Notes: a model not told the origin generated them from the letters alone. DNA of 9,046 nt from Gammaproteobacteria bacterium (GCA_029881015.1 JAOUNK010000123.1:1-9046), one strand, 5' to 3'. Shown: positions 1 through 7,465, numbered from the stretch's first letter. Translations and numbers: made by a program.

Positions 1-307
1 AGTCCTCGAGGAACTCGCGAATACGATCAGGATCGGGGCGCGTACCGCCAGCAGCGGTACCACTCGACTGTGGCGTGTCGGGGACGAACGGCGAGCGTAT
101 GCCCTGCTCGTCAGCGATGTACGTAAACACCTCGTAAGGCTCGATTTCAGGCAGCGGCTCAATGCGACCGCCCGGGCGTGCCTTGACTTCGTTGATGTAA
201 CTGTCGAGATCATCCATGTCACCGCCGCAGGCGGTGAGTCCGAACGCCAGAACCGCAGCCAGGCCAAGCCTGGTGACTGACTTGATAATTGAAGAAGCGT
301 GCTGCAT
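1..307 (-). CDS. pilP: Type IV pilus inner-membrane lipoprotein PilP, 3' part beyond window edge
   Basis: PilP is a periplasmic lipoprotein that joins the PilN-PilO heterodimer to the outer-membrane secretin PilQ in the type IV pilus machine. I translated the 102 codons visible here; the C-terminal secretin-contacting beta domain lies off the left edge. The N-terminus has a few basic residues, a hydrophobic stretch and a lipobox L-T-A-C with the lipidated Cys at residue 27. Residues 48-63 carry the family-typical stretch containing IEPLPE and PYEVFTY, and residues 90-101 the RPDPDRIREFLE motif that precedes the beta domain. The ATG (305-307) overlaps the pilO stop codon by one base, and a strong GAGGAGG lies 7 bases upstream inside pilO. 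The residue after the Cys is Gly, not Asp, so the simple +2 sorting rule would not retain it in the inner membrane; PilP anchoring may not obey that rule. Confidence 0.93.
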   Translation of the reverse strand, partial: MQHASSIIKSVTRLGLAAVLAFGLTACGGDMDDLDSYINEVKARPGGRIEPLPEIEPYEVFTYIADEQGIRSPFVPDTPQSSGTAAGGTRPDPDRIREFLED

Positions 308-906
308 TAGTTTGCCTCCTCATCGATGTAGCGGTAGGTCTGAGCAGTTACTTCCATGCTCAGGTTGTCGAAGGTATCGGTCGTCTCCGGCGTGATATTG
401 ATGTCATGCAAGGTCACGATTCGCGAGATACCGGCGATGCCGCTGACGAACTTGCTGATCTCGTGGTAACTACCCGTCAGGCGAATCTTGATCGGCTTCT
501 CCGCGTAGAAGTCCTTGGGGATCTCGGGCTGTGGCACGAACAGTTTCTCCTGCAGGCCTGCAGCCAGTCCCGTCTGCGATATATCGACAATCAGGTTCGG
601 AATTTCCGTCTCACCCGGCAGCTGCCTGAGCATGGTGCCGAAAGACTGTTCGATCTGCGCAAGTTGCGCCTTGTATGCGTCGTAGTTTGCCGCCTTCTTC
701 TGCTTGTTCTCGAAGGTCAGGCGAAGTTCTGTTTCTTCACCCTGGGCGCGCTCAAGCTGAGGTGCCTTGTCCTTGATGATAAAGAAGTAGACACCGAGTC
801 CCGTGACCAGCATGAACACGATCACGATGACGGCGATACGGAAAGGCAGCGGCCAGCGACCTACGTCATTCGCGTCCAGGCTTTGTAGTTCTTCAACGAG
901 GTTCAT
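307..906 (-). CDS. pilO: Type IV pilus inner-membrane alignment protein PilO
   Basis: PilO is a bitopic inner-membrane protein that heterodimerises with PilN and binds PilP, forming the periplasmic alignment subcomplex of the type IV pilus. The 199-residue length is normal. In order there is a short cytoplasmic N-terminus (1-21), one transmembrane helix (about 22-44, rich in V, I, F), a charged heptad-like coiled coil (about 47-90) and a ferredoxin-like periplasmic domain (about 95-195). The domain begins with the family-typical LPGETEIPNLIVDIS segment, in which a glutamate-isoleucine-proline step leads into the first helix. The ATG shares an ATGA overlap with the pilN stop codon, and a GGAGGAG Shine-Dalgarno sits a few bases upstream inside pilN, so start and coupling are well supported. 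Gene order M-N-O-P confirms the assignment. Confidence 0.95.
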   Translation of the reverse strand: MNLVEELQSLDANDVGRWPLPFRIAVIVIVFMLVTGLGVYFFIIKDKAPQLERAQGEETELRLTFENKQKKAANYDAYKAQLAQIEQSFGTMLRQLPGETEIPNLIVDISQTGLAAGLQEKLFVPQPEIPKDFYAEKPIKIRLTGSYHEISKFVSGIAGISRIVTLHDINITPETTDTFDNLSMEVTAQTYRYIDEEAN

Positions 907-1463
907 TCCGTCTCCTCCGTATCAGAGCGTATCTGCTTCAGATAAACGACGAACTCCGACTGGCGTGAAGAACCTGCCTGTGTCGTTTCGACGCGCTCCA
1001 CTTCGGGGTCGCCAAGCCATTCCGATGCGTCAATCTGACGCATGAGCGCCGAGACGCGTGTGCTCGATTGCGCCACTCCGCGGATCTCGACCCGTGCGCC
1101 GGTTTGCTTCAAGCCGGTCAGATAAACACCCTCGGGGAGGAGGCGCGCGATTTCGTCAAAGAGATGCACGATCTCCGGACGGCTCTTCTGCAGCTGTTCA
1201 ATAATTTCCATGCGCGCGAGCAGACGTTCCTTCTGCCGCTCAAGCCCGTCGATCTCCGTAATACTCTTTTCGAGCTCGACGATTTCGGCTCTAAGACGAT
1301 CGTTGCGCGCGTTCTGCGATGAGATCATCTGCGAGTACGCAAGGACCGTCAGCACGACAACGGCAATCGCGGCGATAACCGCGAAGCCCATCGCCATACC
1401 GAAGTCGCGTTGGCGCTTTTGCCTTTCCGCCTCGCGCCACGGGAGTAGATTAATACTAGGCAT
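903..1463 (-). CDS. pilN: Type IV pilus inner-membrane alignment protein PilN
   Basis: PilN links cytoplasmic PilM to the periplasmic PilO-PilP complex. The first residues contain the diagnostic INLLPWR motif (residues 4-10); in the family this short cytoplasmic peptide inserts into a groove of PilM. A basic stretch (11-20), one transmembrane helix (about 22-43), a coiled coil rich in E, R and L (about 50-92) and a ferredoxin-like domain (about 98-177) follow. The last includes the LLPEGVYLTGL stretch usual for PilN/GspL-type folds. At 186 residues the length is normal. The ATG overlaps the pilM stop by one base (TAATG), with AGGAG eight bases upstream, indicating translational coupling. Nothing is missing or disrupted. 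Confidence 0.95.
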   Translation of the reverse strand: MPSINLLPWREAERQKRQRDFGMAMGFAVIAAIAVVVLTVLAYSQMISSQNARNDRLRAEIVELEKSITEIDGLERQKERLLARMEIIEQLQKSRPEIVHLFDEIARLLPEGVYLTGLKQTGARVEIRGVAQSSTRVSALMRQIDASEWLGDPEVERVETTQAGSSRQSEFVVYLKQIRSDTEETE

Positions 1464-2524
1464 TAGTCAAAGCTCCTGAGTGCGAGACCACAGGCCGTGA
1501 GTAGTGCTGTTGCATCTTTGTGCACGCCTTGTGACTTGGCCTTGGAGGAAATTTTCATTTGTCCGAGCGGGTCGCCGACTTCCGTTGGAATACCTACACG
1601 GCTCGAGATGACGTCCGAAATGCCCGGAATGTTGGCGCAACCGCCACACACCAGGATCATGTCTGGTTGTTCGCGACCGCCGCCCGAGGCGAGGTAGAAC
1701 TGCAGCGAGCGACTGACCTGCTGGGTCATGTCGTCGATAAACGGCTCCAGCACTTCCGGCTGGTAGTTCGATGGCAGGCCGCCCTGCTTCTTCGCGCGAC
1801 CGGCATCCTCCATCGACAGGCCGTAAGTGCGCATGATCTCCTCGGTCAGCTGCTGGCCCCCGAAGTTGAAGTCACGCGTGTATACGACCTTGAGATCCTG
1901 CAACACACTGAACGTCGTGCTCGATGCGCCGATGTCGACGACCGCTACCGACTGCCCCATGCCACCGTCCGGAATCTGGTGGCTCAGAAGGCGGCAGGCA
2001 TTCTCGAGGGCAAAGGCCTCAACGTCGACGATCTGCGTGGACAGGCCGGCGGCATTGACCGCTGCCTGGCGCTGCTCGACGTTCTCGGTTCGCGTCGCTA
2101 CCAGCAAGACGTCCATCAGTTCGGGGTCTTTGGCATTCGGGCCGATCACTTCGTAGTCGAAGCTCACCTCTTCCATCGGGAACGGGATGTACTGATCGGC
2201 CTGGATCTCGACCTGGCCTTCCAGGTCCCTGTCGGAAAGACTCGACGGCATTTGAATGACTTTCGTAATGGCTGCATCACCACTGATGGCGACGGCCACG
2301 TCTGTTGCCTTGGCACCCGCACGTTTTACGGCGCGTCGAATCGCCTCGCCGACGGCTTTCGCATCGACGATGGCTTTTTCGTTCACCGAACTAGGGGGCG
2401 TAGGCTCTGCTGCGTAGGACTCGACCCGATAGCGCTTCCCGCTCTGGGAAAGCTCTATCAGCTTGACCGACGACGTCGTTATATCGAGGCCTAGCAGCGG
2501 CTGTGATTTGTTGCCAAAAAGCAC
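1463..2524 (-). CDS. pilM: Type IV pilus actin-like ATPase PilM
   Basis: PilM is a cytoplasmic actin/FtsA-like (ASKHA fold) nucleotide-binding protein that docks on the PilN N-terminal peptide and communicates with the extension and retraction motors. Nucleotide-binding motifs are visible: phosphate-1 GLDITTSSVK (12-21, Asp14), phosphate-2 VVDIGASST (195-203, Asp197) and the adenosine motif GGCANIPG (294-301). The length of 353 residues is typical. The start codon is GTG: an in-frame TAG lies five codons upstream and the next Met is about residue 92, so GTG is the only sensible start. AGAAGGA ends 7 bases before it. It is the first gene of pilMNOP(Q) and is transcribed away from ponA, the arrangement known from pseudomonads and relatives. 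Confidence 0.96.
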   Translation of the reverse strand: MLFGNKSQPLLGLDITTSSVKLIELSQSGKRYRVESYAAEPTPPSSVNEKAIVDAKAVGEAIRRAVKRAGAKATDVAVAISGDAAITKVIQMPSSLSDRDLEGQVEIQADQYIPFPMEEVSFDYEVIGPNAKDPELMDVLLVATRTENVEQRQAAVNAAGLSTQIVDVEAFALENACRLLSHQIPDGGMGQSVAVVDIGASSTTFSVLQDLKVVYTRDFNFGGQQLTEEIMRTYGLSMEDAGRAKKQGGLPSNYQPEVLEPFIDDMTQQVSRSLQFYLASGGGREQPDMILVCGGCANIPGISDVISSRVGIPTEVGDPLGQMKISSKAKSQGVHKDATALLTACGLALRSFD

Positions 2525-2592
2525 GTGTTTTTCCTTCTAAGTCGGTAAGTTGCGAGTCAAATGTAAGCCAGACCTGAGCAAAGCGATTTAAC

Positions 2593-2598
2593 TATATA
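2593..2598 (-). promoter_or_regulatory. Candidate pilM -10 element
   Basis: On the minus strand the sequence reads TATATA in an AT-rich stretch about 70 bases before the pilM GTG. A start site 7 bases downstream would be near 2586. No good -35 hexamer stands 17 bases upstream, which fits a promoter that depends on an activator, and the CRP-like palindrome is at the appropriate distance. This is inferred from sequence only; an overlapping TATAGT shifted by two bases is an equally good hexamer. Confidence 0.35.
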
Positions 2599-2619
2599 TC
2601 AATAAAATGTTAAATAAAA

Positions 2620-2635
2620 CGTGACTGTGTTCACG
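2620..2635. promoter_or_regulatory. CRP/Vfr-like palindromic operator upstream of pilM
   Basis: The palindrome CGTGA-N6-TCACG spans these bases and is preceded by an A-run, matching the core GTGA-N6-TCAC of CRP-family sites (CRP, Vfr, Clp). The outer T/A of the textbook site is replaced by C/G. Its centre (2627.5) falls about 41.5 bases before the start site predicted from the TATATA hexamer, which is the class II activator position. The match is seen in the sequence; binding by a CRP-family protein is inference. Confidence 0.45.
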
Positions 2636-2645
2636 ATCCGACGAT

Positions 2646-2659
2646 CCCTAATGTTAGGG
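2646..2659. repeat. Inverted repeat CCCTAA-TG-TTAGGG, possible operator
   Basis: Perfect 6-base arms are separated by only 2 bases, too short a loop for an RNA hairpin, so a DNA-binding dimer site is the more natural reading. It lies in the middle of the pilM/ponA divergent region, 11 bases from the CRP-like palindrome. I do not recognise the regulator. Confidence 0.4.
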
Positions 2660-2882
2660 GGTCTTTGGAGCGGATTCCGTGAACCAGTCGGCTACCCGAC
2701 CTGAGACTCCTTATTGCAGCCTTCAGGCTGGTATGACTATCATCGCCGCCTGATGCTGTGTCCCAGACCCCTCGCCCCAAAAAAGCCACATTCTCGTCAC
2801 CGGTGGAACACCACGTTAATCTCTAATAGGGCACTCCAAGGCCTGCAGAAACCGGGGCATTCAGCCGAAAACGCCTGTAACT

Positions 2883-5459
2883 ATGCATAAATCAACGGAA
2901 AAAAAATCCAACTCACGTCACATTAGGCGACATAAGCTGATTCGGGCGCTTGTCGTGGCGCTCGGACTTGGCGCTATTGGCGGTGTTGGCGTGACCGCGG
3001 GCGTTATCGGCGCTTATTACTACGTCGAGCCCGGATTGCCGCCGGCGGAGACGATTCGCGATATTCCGCTGCAGATCCCGCTGAGGATCTACAGTCGTGA
3101 CGGCTACCTGATCTCCGAGATCGGCGAGCGCCGGCGCATCCTGGTGACCTACGACGAATTGCCGCAACACGTGGTCGACGCCTTTGTCGCCGCTGAGGAC
3201 CAGCGCTTTTTCGTTCATCCCGGCGTGGACTACCGCGGCGTCTTGCGAGCCATCGTCGAGGGGATCACCACGGGCGAACCGACGGGCGGATCGACCCTGA
3301 CTCAACAGCTCGCGCGCGATTACTTCCTCACGCGCGAGCGCCGCTTTACGCGCAAACTGCGCGAAGCGTTCCTGGCTTACAAGATCGAGCAGGAGTTCAC
3401 CAAGGAACAGATCATGGCGCTGTTCCTCAACAAGATGTTCTTCGGGCAACGCGCCTACGGCGTTGCCGCCGCATCGCAGGTGTTCTTCAACAAGGATCTA
3501 GCCGACATCAATGAAGCCGAAGCCGCTACGCTCGCCGGCGTATTGCCGGCGCCGTCACGCTACAACCCGGTCTACAGCGCGACCAATGCCGAGAATCGCC
3601 GCGGCTATGTGCTCGGGCGCATGCGCGATCTGGGCTACATAGACGAAGCGACCTATGCCGATGCCATGGCATGGCCGATGGAGTCACGCCTGTACGGCGC
3701 GGCGATCGAACTCAACGCGCCCTACGTCGCGGAGATGGTCCGCAGCGAAATGGAAAAGCGCTACGGCGACGCCTACCAGACAGACGGCTTCCAGGTCGTC
3801 ACCTCGCTCGACTCCCGCCTGCAAAAGGCAGCGAACTACTCGTTGCGGAACGGCCTGCTGGAGTTCAGCCGACGCCGTGGCTACCGGGGTCCGATCAGCA
3901 ACATCGCGTTGAGTGACGAACTGCTGGTCACGCCCTTTGCCGAGTGGCCGATCGAGATTCGCGAGTTGCTGGAACAATATGCGCCGGGCGGGCTGTCGGT
4001 CGCACTGGTCACCGCGGTGCACGATAACAACACGGCATCGCTGGTGATGCAGGGCGGCAAGACGGATACGCTGCCATGGTCCGGTATTCGCTGGGCGAAC
4101 CGGTTTATCGATCGCGAGACGTTTGGCCCGGCACCGCAAACCGCCGCCGAGGTGGTCGCGCCGGGTGACCTTATCTATGTCATGCCGACGACCAAAGGCA
4201 CCTGGGCCCTTGCGCAGGTACCCGAGGTCCAGGGCGCGGTCGTTTCCGTTGACCCCTTCGACGGCGCCATCACGGCACTGACCGGTGGCTTCGATTTCAC
4301 CACGAGCAAGTTCAACCGCGCACGCCAGGCTTACCGGCAACCGGGATCCTCGTTCAAGCCCTTCATCTACTCGGCCGCGCTCGAGCACGGCAACACGCCG
4401 GCAACCATTGTCCTCGATGCGCCCGTTGTGATCAATTCGCCGGAGCTCGAAGCGGTGTGGCGACCGACCAACTACAGTGGGCGCGTCTACGGGCCGACGC
4501 GCATGCGCGAAGCGCTGACCCGCTCGATGAATCTCGTTTCGGTACGCTTGCTGCTGTTTGAGACCGGCATCGGCAATGCCGTGCGGCATATCGAGAAATT
4601 CGGTTTTGGCCCCGCCGCATTGCCGTACAACGGTTCGCTGGCGCTGGGTGCTGGCTCAGCCTCGCCGCTCGACATGGCCCAGGGCTATGCAACACTGGCC
4701 AACGGCGGTCACGCCGTGAAACCGTATGTGATCGACGCGATCTACGGACCCGACGGCGAAACGCTCTACCGCGCGGACCCGACTATCGTCTGCGACGCCT
4801 GCGTGCCGAGTGACCCGGAGTCCGGTTACAACCGCAGGTCGAGGGATGAGTTGACGATCGAAGAGATGATCGAGATCGCAACGGTTTACCAACCCGATGC
4901 CAGGACCGCGCCAGAGTTGTTCGAGAACGTCAACGTTGCCCCGCAGGCGATCTCGCCGCAGAACGCCTTCCTGGTCCAGGACATGATGCGGGACGTTATC
5001 CGGCGGGGAACAGGCCGTCGTGCCATGGTCCTGGGCCGCAACGACCTGTCAGGCAAGACCGGCACGTCGAACGACCGTCGCGACGCCTGGTTCGGCGGCT
5101 TCAATGGTGACATTACGACGATTGTCTGGGTCGGCTACGACGATGACCTGCCGCTCGCGCCGGGCGAAGAAGGCTCACGGACCGCGCTGCCCATCTGGGT
5201 GGAGTTCATGCGGATCGCCCTGCGCGGCGTGCCGGAGAACCAGATGCCGATGCCCGAGGGCATCGTCTCGGTACTGATAGACCGTGAAACCGGTTGTCCC
5301 GCGCGGGCGGGACAGGGCAATGTCCTCTTCGAGGTTTTCCGCGATGGCCAGGTGCCCGAATGCGAGGCGGTAGACGACGTCATCGACCCGTTCAACAACG
5401 CATCGGGACTCGACCCGGAATCCGAAGAAGAGCAGGACGAAAGCGAAACCCTCTTCTGA
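2883..5459 (+). CDS. mrcA: Penicillin-binding protein 1A (class A PBP, glycosyltransferase/transpeptidase)
   Basis: This bifunctional inner-membrane enzyme polymerises lipid II into glycan strands and cross-links the stem peptides; the gene is also called ponA. A basic N-terminus and one membrane anchor (about 20-47) lead into a GT51 domain. That domain shows EDQRFF with catalytic Glu105, GGSTLTQQLARD (135-146), RKxxE with Glu161, FLNKMFFGQRAYGV and LPAPSRYNP. An OB-like insert typical of PBP1a lies at about 330-450. The transpeptidase has S489-SF-K492 with catalytic Ser489, S548-M-N550 and K725-T-G. At 858 residues it is full length, with an acidic C-terminal tail. The ATG at 2883 has no convincing Shine-Dalgarno, but the cationic segment before the membrane helix supports this start. 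Cysteines at 637/640 and 805/827 could form periplasmic disulfides. The gene is divergent from pilM and followed closely by the 5463 gene. Confidence 0.97.
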   Translation: MHKSTEKKSNSRHIRRHKLIRALVVALGLGAIGGVGVTAGVIGAYYYVEPGLPPAETIRDIPLQIPLRIYSRDGYLISEIGERRRILVTYDELPQHVVDAFVAAEDQRFFVHPGVDYRGVLRAIVEGITTGEPTGGSTLTQQLARDYFLTRERRFTRKLREAFLAYKIEQEFTKEQIMALFLNKMFFGQRAYGVAAASQVFFNKDLADINEAEAATLAGVLPAPSRYNPVYSATNAENRRGYVLGRMRDLGYIDEATYADAMAWPMESRLYGAAIELNAPYVAEMVRSEMEKRYGDAYQTDGFQVVTSLDSRLQKAANYSLRNGLLEFSRRRGYRGPISNIALSDELLVTPFAEWPIEIRELLEQYAPGGLSVALVTAVHDNNTASLVMQGGKTDTLPWSGIRWANRFIDRETFGPAPQTAAEVVAPGDLIYVMPTTKGTWALAQVPEVQGAVVSVDPFDGAITALTGGFDFTTSKFNRARQAYRQPGSSFKPFIYSAALEHGNTPATIVLDAPVVINSPELEAVWRPTNYSGRVYGPTRMREALTRSMNLVSVRLLLFETGIGNAVRHIEKFGFGPAALPYNGSLALGAGSASPLDMAQGYATLANGGHAVKPYVIDAIYGPDGETLYRADPTIVCDACVPSDPESGYNRRSRDELTIEEMIEIATVYQPDARTAPELFENVNVAPQAISPQNAFLVQDMMRDVIRRGTGRRAMVLGRNDLSGKTGTSNDRRDAWFGGFNGDITTIVWVGYDDDLPLAPGEEGSRTALPIWVEFMRIALRGVPENQMPMPEGIVSVLIDRETGCPARAGQGNVLFEVFRDGQVPECEAVDDVIDPFNNASGLDPESEEEQDESETLF

Positions 5460-5462
5460 GCG

Positions 5463-6074
5463 ATGGGACGGCGACGCAACAACGAAACAGAACGTACGCG
5501 CCAGGTACTCGCGCAGGAGGCCGCACGCATCATTGTCGACCACGGCGTGCGCGACTTCCGGGTAGCAAAGCAGAAAGCCGCTGAGCGTTTGGGCGTTGGC
5601 GCGCGGGGGGCTTTGCCCGGCAATGCCGAAATCGAGGCCGCGGTTGCGGAACATCTGCAGCTTTTCGACGGCGACTCACATGAAGATCGGCTGCGCCTGC
5701 TGCGCGTCGCCGCGCTGTCGGCAATGGAGTTGCTCGCGTCGTTCACGCCCCGGCTGGTCGGCCCCGTATTGGTCGGTACGGCCGATGAAAACTCCGCTGT
5801 CAACCTGCACGTGTTCGCCGACAGCCCCGAGCACGTCGCAATGGCACTCGCCGATTTGGGCATCAGCTACAAGCCCTATGAGCGCCGGCTGAAGAGTCGG
5901 CGCGACCAGGTCGATACGTTCGCGGGATTCGAGTTTCACCACAACAACAGCGCGATCCAGGCGACCGTGTTCCCGGTCAACGGTATTCGGCAAGCACCCA
6001 TGAGCCCCATCGACGGCAAGCCGATGAGGCGGGTTGACTCGGAGGGCGTCCAGCTACTCCTGGAACACGTCTAG
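5463..6074 (+). CDS. Conserved hypothetical protein, nucleotidyltransferase-like fold without the acidic pair
   Basis: I recognise this only as a conserved hypothetical family of proteobacteria; from memory, relatives are labelled nucleotidyltransferase or, doubtfully, MurC-like ligase. The 203 residues form a basic helical N-terminal part (1-65) with a RVAKQKAAERLG helix and a LPGNAEIEAAVAEH segment. A helical stretch follows (about 73-93), then a predicted alpha/beta core beginning RLVGPVLVGTADENS (97-111) and continuing as VNLHVFAD (113-120). That core resembles the hG[ST]...DhDh strand-turn of the nucleotidyltransferase superfamily, but the two Asp positions are Asn114 and His116. The end carries APMSPIDGKPMRR (178-190). 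There is no signal peptide or membrane segment. The ATG is 3 bases after the ponA stop, with no strong ribosome binding site, suggesting translational coupling and an operon with PBP1a. Its stop interlocks with that of gltA. Function is unknown. Confidence 0.85.
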   Translation: MGRRRNNETERTRQVLAQEAARIIVDHGVRDFRVAKQKAAERLGVGARGALPGNAEIEAAVAEHLQLFDGDSHEDRLRLLRVAALSAMELLASFTPRLVGPVLVGTADENSAVNLHVFADSPEHVAMALADLGISYKPYERRLKSRRDQVDTFAGFEFHHNNSAIQATVFPVNGIRQAPMSPIDGKPMRRVDSEGVQLLLEHV

Positions 6075-7363
6075 CGTTTGTCGATCGGCACGTAGTCGCG
6101 CTTGGCGGCGCCAACGTAGAGCTGCCGGGGCCGGGCAATCTTGGCCTTCGGATCCGCAATCATCTCTCGCCAGTGGGCAACCCAGCCGACCGAGCGACCG
6201 AGCGCGAACATGACCGTGAACATCGATGTCGGGATGCCGAGCGCCTTGTAGATGATGCCTGAGTAGAAGTCGACATTCGGGTAGAGGTTCTTCTCCTTGA
6301 AGTAGTCGTCGTTCAGGGCGACCTGCTCGAGCTCGCGGGCCAGATCGAATAACGGCGTGTCTTCCCGGTGGAGATCGTTGAGAACCTTGTGGCACATCTC
6401 GCGAATGATCGTCGCGCGTGGATCGAAGTTCTTGTAGACGCGATGACCGAAGCCCATCAGGCGGAACGGGTCGTTCTTGTCTTTCGCTTTCTCGATGTAC
6501 TTGCCGATCTGGCTGACATCGCCAATCTCATCGAGCATCTTCAGAACGGCTTCATTCGCGCCACCGTGAGCCGGGCCCCACAGGGCAGCGATACCCGCCG
6601 CGATTGCCGAGTACGGGTTGGCGCCGGAGCTGCCGGCCATGCGCACGGTCGACGTCGAGCAATTCTGTTCGTGGTCGGCATGCAGAATGAAGAGCAGATC
6701 GAGCGCTTCGGATGCGACCGGGTTGATCTCGTACTCCTCGGCCGGCACGGCAAACAACATGTGCAGGAAGTTATCGCAATAGTTCAGGTCGTTCCGCGGG
6801 TACATGAACGGCTGGCCCACGTTGAGTTTGTAGGCCGCGGCCGCGATGGTCGGGAGCTTCGCGATAATCCGGTGCGAGAAAATCTCCCGGTGATGCTTGT
6901 TCGAGGCATTCATCTCGCTGTGGTAGTACGCGGACATCGAGCCCACGACAGCCGAGAGCTGGGCCATCGGGTGGGCGTCGTAGCGGAAGCCCTTGAAGAA
7001 ATTGAGCATGCCCTCGTTGAGCATGGTGTGCCGGCGAATCGTCTCTTCAAAAGAGGCCAGTTCATCCGCGCCGGGCAACTCGCCGTTGAGCAGCAGGTAG
7101 CAGACTTCCATGAAGCTCGAGTGCTTGGCGAGCTGCTCGACCGGGTAACCGCGGTACATGAGCACGCCTTTCTCACCATCAATGAAGGTGATATCCGACT
7201 CGCAGCTTCCGGTTGCGACAAAGCCTGGGTCGTACGTGAATACCCCCTGTTCCTTGTAAAGGCTTGCGATGTCAATGACGTCCGGGCCTGTGGTGCCGCT
7301 GCGGACAGGCAGCGCGGACTCGGTTCCGTTGGGGCTGATTAGCCGATAGGCGTCCTGGCTCAT
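6071..7363 (-). CDS. gltA: Citrate synthase, type II (hexameric, NADH-sensitive family)
   Basis: The enzyme condenses acetyl-CoA with oxaloacetate to citrate, the entry step of the TCA cycle, in the cytoplasm. The 430 residues align throughout with the E. coli-type enzyme. Catalytic residues are visible: His266 in GPAHGGANEA, His307 in MGFGHRVYK and Asp365 in NVDFYSG. HADHEQNCSTSTVRMAGSSG (228-247) and the C-terminal RPRQLYVG with oxaloacetate/CoA-contacting arginines are also present. The N-terminal about 45 residues form the small beta domain found in Gram-negative type II enzymes. The ATG has AGAGGA 5 bases upstream. It is convergent with the 5463 gene, their stop codons overlapping in CTAG, and lies downstream of rpmE with a 123-base gap, so it may have its own promoter. 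No defect is seen. Confidence 0.97.
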   Translation of the reverse strand: MSQDAYRLISPNGTESALPVRSGTTGPDVIDIASLYKEQGVFTYDPGFVATGSCESDITFIDGEKGVLMYRGYPVEQLAKHSSFMEVCYLLLNGELPGADELASFEETIRRHTMLNEGMLNFFKGFRYDAHPMAQLSAVVGSMSAYYHSEMNASNKHHREIFSHRIIAKLPTIAAAAYKLNVGQPFMYPRNDLNYCDNFLHMLFAVPAEEYEINPVASEALDLLFILHADHEQNCSTSTVRMAGSSGANPYSAIAAGIAALWGPAHGGANEAVLKMLDEIGDVSQIGKYIEKAKDKNDPFRLMGFGHRVYKNFDPRATIIREMCHKVLNDLHREDTPLFDLARELEQVALNDDYFKEKNLYPNVDFYSGIIYKALGIPTSMFTVMFALGRSVGWVAHWREMIADPKAKIARPRQLYVGAAKRDYVPIDKR

Positions 7364-7412
7364 AGTTTTCCTCTGTATCCCTTTAATCTAACCAATCGAG
7401 CATAGCAGAGAG

Positions 7413-7427
7413 CTCCGCAAAGCGGAG
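7413..7427 (-). repeat. Hairpin CTCCGC-N3-GCGGAG in the gltA leader
   Basis: Perfect 6-base GC-rich arms with a 3-base loop end about 50 bases before the gltA ATG. A G-T pair could extend the stem by one. There is no downstream T-run, so it is either a leader RNA structure or part of a factor-dependent end of rpmE transcription. Confidence 0.4.
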
Positions 7428-7465
7428 TCGTGGATAGACGAAAGTTTTATACCTGAACTATGGTA

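Larger units (their letters stand above)
2525..2882. promoter_or_regulatory. Divergent pilM / ponA intergenic control region
   Basis: These 358 bases carry no credible gene and must hold the promoters of both flanking operons. On the pilM side the segment 2587-2620 is strongly AT-rich and contains the minus-strand hexamers TATATA (2598-2593) and, overlapping it, TATAGT. A CRP-like palindrome lies at 2620-2635 and another inverted repeat at 2646-2659. Towards ponA there are two small hairpin-capable repeats, GTCGG/CCGAC (2687-2700) and CAGCC/GGCTG (2717-2730), and a weak plus-strand promoter-like pair, TTGCAG (2714-2719) and TATCAT (2738-2743) with an 18-base spacer. The repeat lies inside that spacer. 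The ponA promoter assignment is low confidence. Confidence 0.6.

Noticed and set aside
1559..2494. Long plus-strand open frame of 311 codons opposite pilM
   Set aside because: It is antisense to a complete, motif-bearing pilM, has no family features, and reflects the GC-rich codon pattern of the true gene.
2805..2826. Sigma-E-like promoter in front of ponA (GGAAC ... TCTAA)
   Set aside because: The spacing between the two elements is about 5 bases shorter than sigma-E promoters allow, so the match is probably accidental.
3684..4589. Minus-strand open frame of 301 codons inside ponA
   Set aside because: The opposite strand encodes an intact PBP1a with all catalytic motifs; this frame has no family-like sequence.
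6368..7342. Long plus-strand open frame of 324 codons opposite gltA
   Set aside because: It is a mirror of the citrate synthase gene, with no recognisable domain or ribosome binding site.
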